Assembly: GCA_016705235.1 (NCBI GenBank) | Contig: JADIYP010000006.1 | Span: 1,054,001 to 1,118,000, forward strand | Source of the DNA: Candidatus Leptovillus affinis | GTDB lineage: Bacteria > Chloroflexota > Anaerolineae > Promineifilales > Promineifilaceae | Reading direction: 5' to 3' | Length of the DNA: 64,000 bases | Shown: in pieces, positions 52,419-60,377 of the stretch | Numbering within the stretch: the stretch's first letter is position 1 | Layout: each line of letters begins with the position of its first letter | Made by a program: the position numbers and the translations under genes | Notes under the pieces: model-generated | What the model was told of the DNA's origin: nothing | Databases searched by the model: none | The model's input: the letters and a program-made list of their open reading frames with translations, nothing else

Positions 52419-54203
52419 CTACGGCGCACGCAACACAATCTCGGCCGTTGCCGTGTTGACGGCCGTAAACTGCTTCAAATCCGCCTCCAACCAGGCCACG
52501 TCGCCTTCCCAACCCAACAGCGAAATCCAGTAAGACGATGAGGTAGAAACGTTCAGCGAGATTTCTTTTTGCCCGCTGCTGGCCCCATCCTGCAAACCCA
52601 ACGTCTCCACCACCAGCCGCGGCGGGTTAGGCCGGGCTTGCAGCAGGCGCACGCCGCTGAGTGTAGGCTGCGCCGTCCAAAAACCTTCGTCAGATTCATA
52701 CACAACGTCCAACGAACCAGGGACCATTTCTTCTTCGGCCTGGGGGACAAATTTCCACAAAACGCCGCCATTTACCGCGTCGACGCCCCACAATTCCTCC
52801 CGGCTGCTGCCTACCGAGCGGATGGCTTTGACCAGCAGCACATTGCTGCGGCTAGTTTGCGGAACCAGCGTATAGCCGTTGTCTTGGGCCAGCATGGTGA
52901 CGGTTCCATCGCTCTTGGCGGCGGCAAATAACTGGTGGTCGGTGGTGTTGTAATAGAGGTTATTCGCATCCTGCACAAACGCGGCGTCGCTGGGCGGCAA
53001 ATCCTGCTCGATGAACGTGTTCCAGGTTTGCGTATTGGCCGCGTAATCCCACTTTTGGATGCAGATGGGGTCAAAAAAGCCGAAAATAAAGTAGACGCTT
53101 TGTTCGTTTTCGTCGACGAGAAGCAGATCGGTAAAGGACGGCTCCTGGGGATCGAAGTTGGGGTGCGGGCAGCGCGGTTCGATGCGCTGGGCCAGGCTGC
53201 CGGTGACCGGGTCATACAGGTCCAGGCCACCGCCGGTTTCGGGATTGTCGGCCAGAACGGCCGTCCACGTCCCCACCCGCATCTGCCCACCCGACGACGA
53301 GTCCAGGCTAACTGCCCACCCCTCTTCGCCGGTGGTCGCGTCCAGACCATGCAGCTTGTTATCCAACGTTTGCACCACCAGCCGGTCGCCAAACGACAGG
53401 ATGCAGTCGCCACAGGTGTAAGGCAGGCGGTCGCTGAGCGTGGTTTGCCAGACGGTACGGCCGTCAGCCCGGTCCAGAGCCATCAACTTATTTTCACTGA
53501 CGTAATACACATGCCGGTCATCGGCAAAAAGCAGTTGATTGCCCAACTCATCGTTGAGCGGCTCGCTTTGCCAGGCGGCCTGGCCGGCCGTCCCGGAAAA
53601 CGCATTCACCCACATAGCTTCCTGGTTGTAATCGCGGCTGGTATAGGCCACGTCGGCCAGGGCGCCATCGCCTACTGGCAGCAGCAGTTCCGGGCCATTC
53701 AACACCACCGAAGCGAGTTGAGTGGGCACACCTTCACTGATCAGGCTGACAGCCTCATCAATATTGCTGATGGTGCTGATGCTGGGCCGCAAAAAGAAAA
53801 AAGCCGCCGCGCCAATCGCGCCTAAAATCAACACCAGCGCGAACAAACCGCCCAGACAACTGCTGCCACGCTGCACGGCCGTTGACGGCATATAAACAGC
53901 GCCCACCATATTCATTTCCAAAGCGTCTACGGCATCTTTGGCCTCCTTCAACCCCACGTTAAACAACTGGCGGTATTGTTTGATGGCCTCAATTTTATTG
54001 CCGCTCTGAATCAATTCCAGAATCTCGGCAACGCCTCTGTCATAACTCTGTGATCCTTCCGCCCTTTTTTGTGATTGGCGCAACTCCTCTGGCACAATGA
54101 CCGTTGTGCTGCAATAGGGGCATTTGACGATAGGCTGCGTCAGATTTTCCGGTAAATCCAGGCTGGCGTGACAAGATGGGCAGTTTAAAGAATCCAACAT
54201 CAT
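52419..54203 (-). CDS. Zinc-ribbon, L7/L12-like and PQQ-propeller membrane protein
   Basis: The 594-residue protein starts with a zinc ribbon (CPSCHASL...CPYCSTTV), then a segment matching the L7/L12 C-terminal domain (NKIEAIKQYRQLFNVGLKEA, about residues 65-105), one membrane helix (about 128-150) and an outer beta-propeller with PQQ-like blades (ADGRTVWQTTLS, TGEEGWAVSLD). The cytoplasmic ribosome-stalk-like module with an outside propeller is unusual. The ATG at 54203 follows AAAGGA by eight bases. The longer in-frame start at 54356 is unlikely. Function unknown. Confidence 0.82.
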   Translation of the reverse strand: MMLDSLNCPSCHASLDLPENLTQPIVKCPYCSTTVIVPEELRQSQKRAEGSQSYDRGVAEILELIQSGNKIEAIKQYRQLFNVGLKEAKDAVDALEMNMVGAVYMPSTAVQRGSSCLGGLFALVLILGAIGAAAFFFLRPSISTISNIDEAVSLISEGVPTQLASVVLNGPELLLPVGDGALADVAYTSRDYNQEAMWVNAFSGTAGQAAWQSEPLNDELGNQLLFADDRHVYYVSENKLMALDRADGRTVWQTTLSDRLPYTCGDCILSFGDRLVVQTLDNKLHGLDATTGEEGWAVSLDSSSGGQMRVGTWTAVLADNPETGGGLDLYDPVTGSLAQRIEPRCPHPNFDPQEPSFTDLLLVDENEQSVYFIFGFFDPICIQKWDYAANTQTWNTFIEQDLPPSDAAFVQDANNLYYNTTDHQLFAAAKSDGTVTMLAQDNGYTLVPQTSRSNVLLVKAIRSVGSSREELWGVDAVNGGVLWKFVPQAEEEMVPGSLDVVYESDEGFWTAQPTLSGVRLLQARPNPPRLVVETLGLQDGASSGQKEISLNVSTSSSYWISLLGWEGDVAWLEADLKQFTAVNTATAEIVLRAP

Positions 54204-54387
54204 GACGGACATCCTTTGAAAAAAGTTGGGATTGGAGGTTGAAAATGCTGTGGGTAAAGATAAAGGGAAGTGGGCGGCCGTGTCAAGAGGGAAGATACGC
54301 GCCCAAAACGCTGACAAAGGGGCGTGTGGCGTAAACCATGGCGCGTGAGGGGGCACGGCCGTCTCTATTTCCCTGCTTCATTCGATA

Positions 54388-54422
54388 ATTGTCTAACAAC
54401 AAATTAGAATCGTTGTTACAAT
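54388..54422. promoter_or_regulatory. Operator-like inverted repeat
   Basis: ATTGTCTAACAAC (54388-54400) and GTTGTTACAAT (54412-54422) form an inverted repeat with one gap upstream of the ArsR-type gene. It overlaps TACAAT (54417-54422), a possible -10 box, so autoregulation is plausible. Confidence 0.5.
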
Positions 54423-54471
54423 CACCACCATTGTCACTGACGAAACCATCCAAAAAGGACAAACAACCGCT

Positions 54472-55545
54472 ATGCAGACGCCAAAGTTATGCTGGGATAT
54501 TGGCACAGCCTACGACATGTTTATCAGTCTGAATGTACTCCATGCGCCAGACAAATTTGGGCTGCGCGGCGCGTGGGCCGCCGGAGTGCGCTCACGGCTG
54601 CCAAACACCGAACGCGACGCGCTGCAAGCTATCTTACCGGCTATTAGCACGCCGCTGCACTGGTTGTATGACCTGCCGTCGCCCAAAAACGGGTTGGCCA
54701 TCCTCCAAACCCTGGCGGCCATTACGCCGGAAGGACGGCTGGCAGCCATTGCTAAAGCGCCTTATTTGCCGCCAGAAATTTTTGTGATTTTGGAAGACGT
54801 TGCCGCCCGCCGCGCCTGGCAAAATACCGACCTGACCCGGCTCCAGGAACTGTATCACACCGTTTGGGACCAGAAACTGACCGGTAAAGAATTGAAAGAG
54901 AAGGCGATTTGGGCGTTGGAGGCGTGGTCACGGCCGTTAGAAACCGGCGAAGGTCTGCTGTCCGGCCTACAAGCCTACTACGACGTCTTCTTCGCCGAGG
55001 AAGAGCTGCGAATTGGCCCGGCGCTGGAAGCTGCGCTGGCTCGCGCCCAAGAGCTGGCGCAGCAAATGCCGCTCGCGGCGCTCATCGAGACGCTCTCGCA
55101 AGGCGTCCGCCTGACCAGGTCTTTGGAAAGGCAAGAATTGGTCCTGGCGCCGTCATTTTGGGGCGATCCGTTGATGATTTATGGGCAGATTGGGCCGGAG
55201 AGGGATATGGTGGTGTTTGGGGGACGGCCGTCTGACGCATCGTTAGTGCCCGGAGCCATTGTGCCCGACATGCTCTTCCAATCGCTCAAGGCTCTGGCCG
55301 ACCCCACCCGTCTGCGCATTTTGCGCTATCTGGCCGAAGAACCGCTGACTCCGGCCGAATTGGCCCGCCGCCTGCGTCTGCGCGCGCCCACTGTGGTCCA
55401 CCACCTGCACGCTCTGCGCCTGGCCCGTCTGGTTCAGCTCACCGTTGAACCGGAGGGCAGGCGCTACATGGCCCGCCATGAGGCTGTCCGGGAAACGTGC
55501 GCCATGCTGCAAGTTTATCTGGACAAAGGCGCAGCAGACGACTAG
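54472..55545 (+). CDS. ArsR-type winged-helix regulator with a long N-terminal domain
   Basis: The 357-residue protein has a C-terminal ArsR winged helix (about 268-345; LKALADPTRLRILRYLAEE, TPAELARRLRLRAPTVVHHL). Most ArsR proteins are about 100 residues; here ~260 residues of helical sequence precede the DNA-binding part, perhaps a sensor or dimerisation domain of the DUF5937 kind. No metal-binding cysteine pair is seen in the winged helix. A candidate operator lies just upstream. Targets are unknown. Confidence 0.82.
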   Translation: MQTPKLCWDIGTAYDMFISLNVLHAPDKFGLRGAWAAGVRSRLPNTERDALQAILPAISTPLHWLYDLPSPKNGLAILQTLAAITPEGRLAAIAKAPYLPPEIFVILEDVAARRAWQNTDLTRLQELYHTVWDQKLTGKELKEKAIWALEAWSRPLETGEGLLSGLQAYYDVFFAEEELRIGPALEAALARAQELAQQMPLAALIETLSQGVRLTRSLERQELVLAPSFWGDPLMIYGQIGPERDMVVFGGRPSDASLVPGAIVPDMLFQSLKALADPTRLRILRYLAEEPLTPAELARRLRLRAPTVVHHLHALRLARLVQLTVEPEGRRYMARHEAVRETCAMLQVYLDKGAADD

Positions 55546-55583
55546 CGTTTGCGGTCCTTGGGCTATGTGGTTTGCCTACCCGG

Positions 55584-55612
55584 ATGGGTCCAATCAGGCA
55601 GATTGGACCCAT
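55584..55612. terminator. GGTCCAATC hairpin
   Basis: ATGGGTCCAATC (55584-55595) pairs perfectly with GATTGGACCCAT (55601-55612), between the convergent ArsR-type and aldo/keto reductase genes. The words recur in the hairpin after tnaA. Confidence 0.6.
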
Positions 55613-55628
55613 TGAAAAACGGCCGCAC

Positions 55629-56588
55629 TCAAATAAATTGGCGCGAGAGACGGTCGACTTGCGCCATTTCTTCTGGCGACAACGAAAAGGTCATGGCCCC
55701 CGCGTTTTCCTGGGCGTGGCGGACTTTGCTGGCGCCGGGAATAGCCACCACCGTGTCGCCGTGAAAGTTGACCAGCCAGTTTAGGGCCACCTGCGAAGCC
55801 GTTACGCCATGATCCGCCGCAATTTTGTTCAGGCCGTCGATGAGAGGACGGCTCTCTTCAATTTTGCGCCCCAGTTGGCGACGGCGAATGAAGGGACGGC
55901 CGTTAAGCAAATCCGGGTTGGCATGGAATTTGCCGGAAAGCAGCCCCATCTCTAGCGGCGAATAGGCAATGATGGTGATTCCCAGCTTTTTGGCCTGCGC
56001 CAGGATGCCATTGCCTTCAATTCGCCGATCCAGCAAGCTGTATTTCACCTGATTCGAGGCCAGAAAGCTTCCGCGTTGATACAGGCGGTCGTGGGCGCGG
56101 GTCATGGATTGAGATGAAAAATTGCTCACGCCCACGGCGCGAATCTGGCCGGCGGCCTGCAAATCGGCCATGGCGTCCATTTCCGCTTCGGGCGAAGAGA
56201 AGGACGCGGGGTTATGGACCTGATGCAGGGCGATGGTAAATGGGGACAGATTGCTGATGCGCGTGTCGATGGTGCGGCGAATGGAAACGGCCGTGCGCAT
56301 AATCGGACTCCACTTGGTGGCCACGATGACATTGGCGTCGGTTTGTCCGGCGTGCTGCAAAGCCCGGCTAAGAGCGCGTTCGGAACGGCCGTTGCCATAC
56401 AATTCGGCCGTATCAAACCAGTTGATGCCGCCATCCAGCGCCGCCTGAACAATCGCGTCTGTTTCTTCGGCCGTTAAACCCTGCCAAAACATGCCGGTAA
56501 ACCCCTGGCCTTCAGAAAACTGCCACGCGCCCAAGCCTATGGGCGTAATGTGCATATCGGTTTGACCTAATGAACGTGTTGGTATCAT
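55629..56588 (-). CDS. Aldo/keto reductase
   Basis: The 319-residue protein is an AKR TIM barrel: GLGAWQFS, NWFDTAELYGNGRSE with the catalytic Asp and Tyr, then VATKW with the lysine and LHQVHN with the histidine position. It reduces aldehydes or ketones with NADPH. AGGAG precedes the ATG. It starts 12 bases after the alpha/beta hydrolase stop, so the two form an operon. Confidence 0.92.
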   Translation of the reverse strand: MIPTRSLGQTDMHITPIGLGAWQFSEGQGFTGMFWQGLTAEETDAIVQAALDGGINWFDTAELYGNGRSERALSRALQHAGQTDANVIVATKWSPIMRTAVSIRRTIDTRISNLSPFTIALHQVHNPASFSSPEAEMDAMADLQAAGQIRAVGVSNFSSQSMTRAHDRLYQRGSFLASNQVKYSLLDRRIEGNGILAQAKKLGITIIAYSPLEMGLLSGKFHANPDLLNGRPFIRRRQLGRKIEESRPLIDGLNKIAADHGVTASQVALNWLVNFHGDTVVAIPGASKVRHAQENAGAMTFSLSPEEMAQVDRLSRQFI

Positions 56589-56600
56589 GAATAATTGCTC

Positions 56601-57347
56601 CTATGGTTGGCTGGCCGTATCTAAGACCGCCAGCGTAGCGGCAATGGCCTGCTCCTGCTGGCTTTCACGGCTTATCGTGGCGGCGTTATCGCCGCTCTGC
56701 GGGCCATACCAGCCAAATTGAGCATGATTTCCGCCCTCGATGGGCAGCCAGGTGGTGTTGGCAGGCAGTAACGGCCGTGATGCCTCAATTTTTTCCGGCG
56801 TCGCCAGCCCATCCAACGTGCCAGAAATGGACGAGATGAGCAGCACGCGGTCGGCCAGGCTGTTACTGCCGGCCGGGTAGGCGGCCCAGAACACCACGCC
56901 CTCCATGCTGTCAGGACGATCAAACACATATTTAGCGGCCATCGCGCCGCCCAAAGAATGGCCGCCAATCACCCAATGCTCAATCTCCGGGAAAGCCTGC
57001 ACCACGCCATCCGCTTCACTGGGGGAAAAGACGGCCAGGTTGAGGGGCATGGGCGTAATGACGGCCAGATAACCAGCCTCAGCGATGGCTCTGGCGGCCG
57101 GGGCATAGGCGCGGGGGTCCACTTTGCCGCCGGGATAAAAAATGAAGCCGGTCGTGGGCTGCTGCCCGGCGGGCTGAAAGACATACCAGGGATCTGTGGC
57201 AACGGTAACGGCCGTATCCGACACCAACGCCGCCAGCGCTTCCGGCATTGGCGCCGCCGCACTGCTGGCCCACATAAAAGCGCCACCAGCGCCAAACCCC
57301 AAAACGACTAAAACGATCAACCACCAATACTTTTTTAATCGGTTCAC
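56601..57347 (-). CDS. Membrane-anchored alpha/beta hydrolase
   Basis: The 248-residue protein begins with one membrane helix (about 8-30) and continues as an alpha/beta hydrolase: FIFYPGGKVDP as the oxyanion strand, the nucleophile elbow GGHSLGGAMA, and a C-terminal GGNHAQFGWYG carrying the histidine. It most resembles the PF12695-type family. It is transcribed together with the aldo/keto reductase. Substrate unknown. Confidence 0.85.
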   Translation of the reverse strand: MNRLKKYWWLIVLVVLGFGAGGAFMWASSAAAPMPEALAALVSDTAVTVATDPWYVFQPAGQQPTTGFIFYPGGKVDPRAYAPAARAIAEAGYLAVITPMPLNLAVFSPSEADGVVQAFPEIEHWVIGGHSLGGAMAAKYVFDRPDSMEGVVFWAAYPAGSNSLADRVLLISSISGTLDGLATPEKIEASRPLLPANTTWLPIEGGNHAQFGWYGPQSGDNAATISRESQQEQAIAATLAVLDTASQP

Positions 57348-57703
57348 AATTTCCTCGTGAATTTACTCAGATCGGCCAATTTCGGCAGCTTTTTGAGGGC
57401 CGGAATTGGCGGACACGGGAGCAAATTATATATTTTGTTTATATTTCGGCCTAATTTTGACATGCTGCCAACAAATATGCAAATGTTTTGCACAACCATT
57501 TAGGGAGGGCACATGAGGGGGTGGGAAACGGCCGTTGCCCCCTGTGGCTCGACCTACCCCTTACCGATGTCTTCTACCAAAACCCCGTCAAAATATGGTA
57601 AACTCGTAGCTGTGTCTTTTTTGGTGTAATGAATTGGTGACAATCTATGCCGGCAAATAAATCAAATAGAAGCCTGATTTATTCGCCACAATCGGGAGTA
57701 CCC

Positions 57704-58657
57704 ATGTCGCGCAGAAATTTGCTCATAGCCACCCTCGTCTATACGCTTGTAACAACCGCCGCCGTAAGCGCCCTTGGCTTACAACTGGGCTGGTCCTTTG
57801 AATCTGCCGCTCTGATACTGGTGATTCTTTGGATTGTTTACGGCATTGTTTTATTTTTCGAGGCCGGCACGATAGTGGTTGACGAGATGTCCGTGGCCGT
57901 CATTTTTGCCAGGCACACCCATAATTTTGTTTATTTTATTGATTCCAACCCCAGTAAACCCATCGACGGGGAACGGCCGTTCAACTGCCATAAAAAAAGA
58001 ATCATCAATCAACTCTTTTACAACCGGCTCCCCTACCAACACTTCATCAATCCCTTCCAGGAATACGTGCAAGACACGATTAGCAAAAGACCGCAAACCG
58101 CTCAAGGCGCCACCGAATTCGTGCGCACCAAAGAGGGTATTCCACTAACCATCAACTGGTCCATGGGCTACACCCTGGATCCGGTTAAAATTCGGCCCAA
58201 AATCGAGTACAAACTGGCCCGCGCTCTGCCGCAATTCTCCAAGAATATGCTCAGTGGTCGTGTTGTCCACTCTCTGCGTTACATCATCGAACAAAAAAAC
58301 GCGACAGATTTGTACTGCCAGGATGCCATAAAAAATTTAGAGAAGGAGCTGCGCGCGGAAGTTACCAGCCGCATACAAGGCATTGGCTTCAACGACATTG
58401 CCGACGTGGACACCAAAATTGGACCGGTTGTGATGCCGCCCCAGGTGGAAAAAGCATTACAGGCGGCTCATGAACGGGCAGTGCAGACCCAAACCACGAC
58501 CAAAGCTCTCGAAGATATCCACAAGGTCATCAGTTTATTCGACGACGATGATATGGAACGCCTGGCTGAACTGGAACGCCTGCGCATTCTGGACGAGCAT
58601 GGCGATTCGCTGATGTATTCGGTGTCTTTGCTGATGAAAACGATGAATGGAAATTAG
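57704..58657 (+). CDS. SPFH/Band-7-like membrane protein
   Basis: The 317-residue protein has two membrane helices (about 5-26 and 33-53), then an SPFH-like region (VVDEMSVAVIFA, EGIPLTINWSMGYTLDPV, ITSRIQGIGFNDI) and a C-terminal helix. SPFH proteins form membrane-bound oligomers that organise or protect other membrane proteins. The ATG at 57704 follows GGGAG by five bases; an upstream ATG at 57647 would add 19 residues and lacks a good site. Confidence 0.72.
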   Translation: MSRRNLLIATLVYTLVTTAAVSALGLQLGWSFESAALILVILWIVYGIVLFFEAGTIVVDEMSVAVIFARHTHNFVYFIDSNPSKPIDGERPFNCHKKRIINQLFYNRLPYQHFINPFQEYVQDTISKRPQTAQGATEFVRTKEGIPLTINWSMGYTLDPVKIRPKIEYKLARALPQFSKNMLSGRVVHSLRYIIEQKNATDLYCQDAIKNLEKELRAEVTSRIQGIGFNDIADVDTKIGPVVMPPQVEKALQAAHERAVQTQTTTKALEDIHKVISLFDDDDMERLAELERLRILDEHGDSLMYSVSLLMKTMNGN

Positions 58658-58696
58658 GGAAACGGCCGTTCCCACCCCACCCATCTAACAAATTTG

Positions 58697-58732
58697 GCGA
58701 CTGGAGAATGGCGATTCGCCGTCTCCAGTCGC
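58697..58732. terminator. Convergent hairpin
   Basis: GCGACTGGAGA (58697-58707) pairs perfectly with TCTCCAGTCGC (58722-58732), with a further GGCGA/TCGCC stem in the loop. It sits between the convergent SPFH and LysE genes and uses the CTGGAGA word of the GATTGGAG family. Confidence 0.6.
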
Positions 58733-58740
58733 TGACTCTC

Positions 58741-59409
58741 TCAGCCCCAGAAGCCGCGCAGGCCAAACCACAACTGATAAAGGCCAAACAAAGCCAGCGC
58801 CAGCGCCGATACGCCGCTTAACACCCGACTCAGACGTGGGTCCAGGCTTTTGGCCACCGCAAACAGAGCAATAAAGGCCATAAATCCGCCAATCAACGTG
58901 CCATAAAAACCCAGCAAAAAGGCGACCGCCCCACTAACCGACTCTCGCCAGGCGCTGATCAAAATGGGGCCGCCGATGGTTCCCCAAAAGATGTACGGGT
59001 TGGGACTGAGTACATTCATCAGGGCGGCTTTAAAGATGCTTTGCTGGGTTACGGCCGTATCAGATACGGCCGTTACCTCCACCGCCTGCGCAAACGCCCG
59101 GTACGCCCCCCAGGCCAGATACAACAAAAACAACCCACCCAACAGACGCATCAAATTCAAAAACCAATCTGGCGTGCGCGTCAACACCAACAAAACCAGC
59201 AAAACAATCGGCCCATCACTAATCAACGGCGCAAACGCCGCCGAAAGTGTGCGCTGCCAGCCATGGCGAATGGTCTGCGACAGCAAATAGGCTTGCAGCG
59301 GTCCCGGCTGCGCCGCCGCCGAAAACCCCAAAACCAACCCCTGAGACAAATAAATCAGCAAATCGCACCATAATAAATGATGCGTGATGCGTAACCCAGA
59401 GGGCATCAC
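58741..59409 (-). CDS. LysE-family amino-acid exporter
   Basis: The protein has six membrane helices and the LysE/RhtB opening QGLVLGFSAAAQPGPLQAYL, exporting amino acids or related compounds. The start is uncertain: the GTG at 59409 and ATG at 59406 lie inside a GATGCGTGAT repeat, and alignment suggests a true start near the TTG at 59361, giving about 207 residues. No ribosome site stands out. Confidence 0.85.
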   Translation of the reverse strand: MMPSGLRITHHLLWCDLLIYLSQGLVLGFSAAAQPGPLQAYLLSQTIRHGWQRTLSAAFAPLISDGPIVLLVLLVLTRTPDWFLNLMRLLGGLFLLYLAWGAYRAFAQAVEVTAVSDTAVTQQSIFKAALMNVLSPNPYIFWGTIGGPILISAWRESVSGAVAFLLGFYGTLIGGFMAFIALFAVAKSLDPRLSRVLSGVSALALALFGLYQLWFGLRGFWG

Positions 59410-59421
59410 GCATCACGCATC
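59379..59421. repeat. GATGCGTGAT hairpin repeat, copy 3
   Basis: GATGCGTGATGCGT (59379-59392) pairs with the ATCACGCATCACGCATC stretch (59405-59421). It lies at the 5' end of the LysE gene and shares its arms with copies 1 and 2. Confidence 0.7.
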
Positions 59422-59455
59422 TCACACTATCCCACAATACCGAAAAAGCCAGGCA

Positions 59456-60226
59456 CTAAAGCGTGGTCAGTATCTCCGGTCCCTTGCGGGTAATCGCCAG
59501 GCTGTGTTCAAACTGCACCGAAAGCGAGCCATCGGCCGTAATCACCGTCCAGCCATCCTTCAGCAAAATCCATTCGTGGCCGCCGGCATTAATCATCGGC
59601 TCAATGGTAAACGTCATGCCCGGCCGAAGCTGCGGACCCGGCGATGCCTGGCGAATATGCGACACCGACAGCGGCTCGTGCAGCACCCGGCCCAGACCAT
59701 GCCCGCCCCACTCGCGCACCACCGATACGTGCTGGGTGTCGGCGTAATCGTTAATCGCTTTGCCAATGTCATTGAGATAATTGCCGGGCTGGGCGGCTTC
59801 AATGCCCACCCGCAGCGCCTCTTTGCCAATGGCCAACAGCCGCTCAACTTGCAGCGAGACTTCGCCCACAGGAAAGGTAACACAGGCGTCGCCGCAATAT
59901 CCTTTATAGCGCAGGCCAATATCAATGCCCACCACATCGCCCTCTTTCAAAAAACGATCATTGGGCAGGCCATGGCAAATTTCGTGGTTTACGGAAGCGC
60001 AAATAACGCCGGGAAATGGTGGATGGTCGGCGGAACTGCCCTGATACCCTTTATACAAGGGTTCAGCCCCTTGTTTATGGATGTAATTTTCGACAAGTTG
60101 GTCAAGAACACGTAAACTGACCCCGGGCTTGATATTTTCTTCAAGTAGCGCAAAACATTCAGCTACCATGCGCCCGGAGACGCGCATTCTGGCAATTTCT
60201 CTTTCAGTTTTAATGCGACCCCGCAT
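59456..60226 (-). CDS. map: Methionine aminopeptidase, type I
   Basis: The 256-residue enzyme removes the initiator methionine from new proteins. The five metal ligands are visible: the two Asp in GIDIGLRYKGYCGDACVTF, the His in WGGHGLGRVLHE, and Glu in FTIEPMI and VQFEHSLAIT. The start at MRGRIKTERE is set by AAGGAG ten bases upstream; an ATG at 60277 would add 17 unlikely residues. It stands between LysE and the divergent ppk gene. Confidence 0.95.
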   Translation of the reverse strand: MRGRIKTEREIARMRVSGRMVAECFALLEENIKPGVSLRVLDQLVENYIHKQGAEPLYKGYQGSSADHPPFPGVICASVNHEICHGLPNDRFLKEGDVVGIDIGLRYKGYCGDACVTFPVGEVSLQVERLLAIGKEALRVGIEAAQPGNYLNDIGKAINDYADTQHVSVVREWGGHGLGRVLHEPLSVSHIRQASPGPQLRPGMTFTIEPMINAGGHEWILLKDGWTVITADGSLSVQFEHSLAITRKGPEILTTL

Positions 60227-60377
60227 GGGTATTTTTCTCCTTAAAGGCTTACAATTCAAGTTTGGCGAGTATAACACACATAGGCGTCTGGGGCAGGAAG
60301 CATGACATTTATCACTAACAATTCGCTGCTTTTTTTGTCATACTGAAAATGACCAACGCTTAAAAGGGACAGCCACC

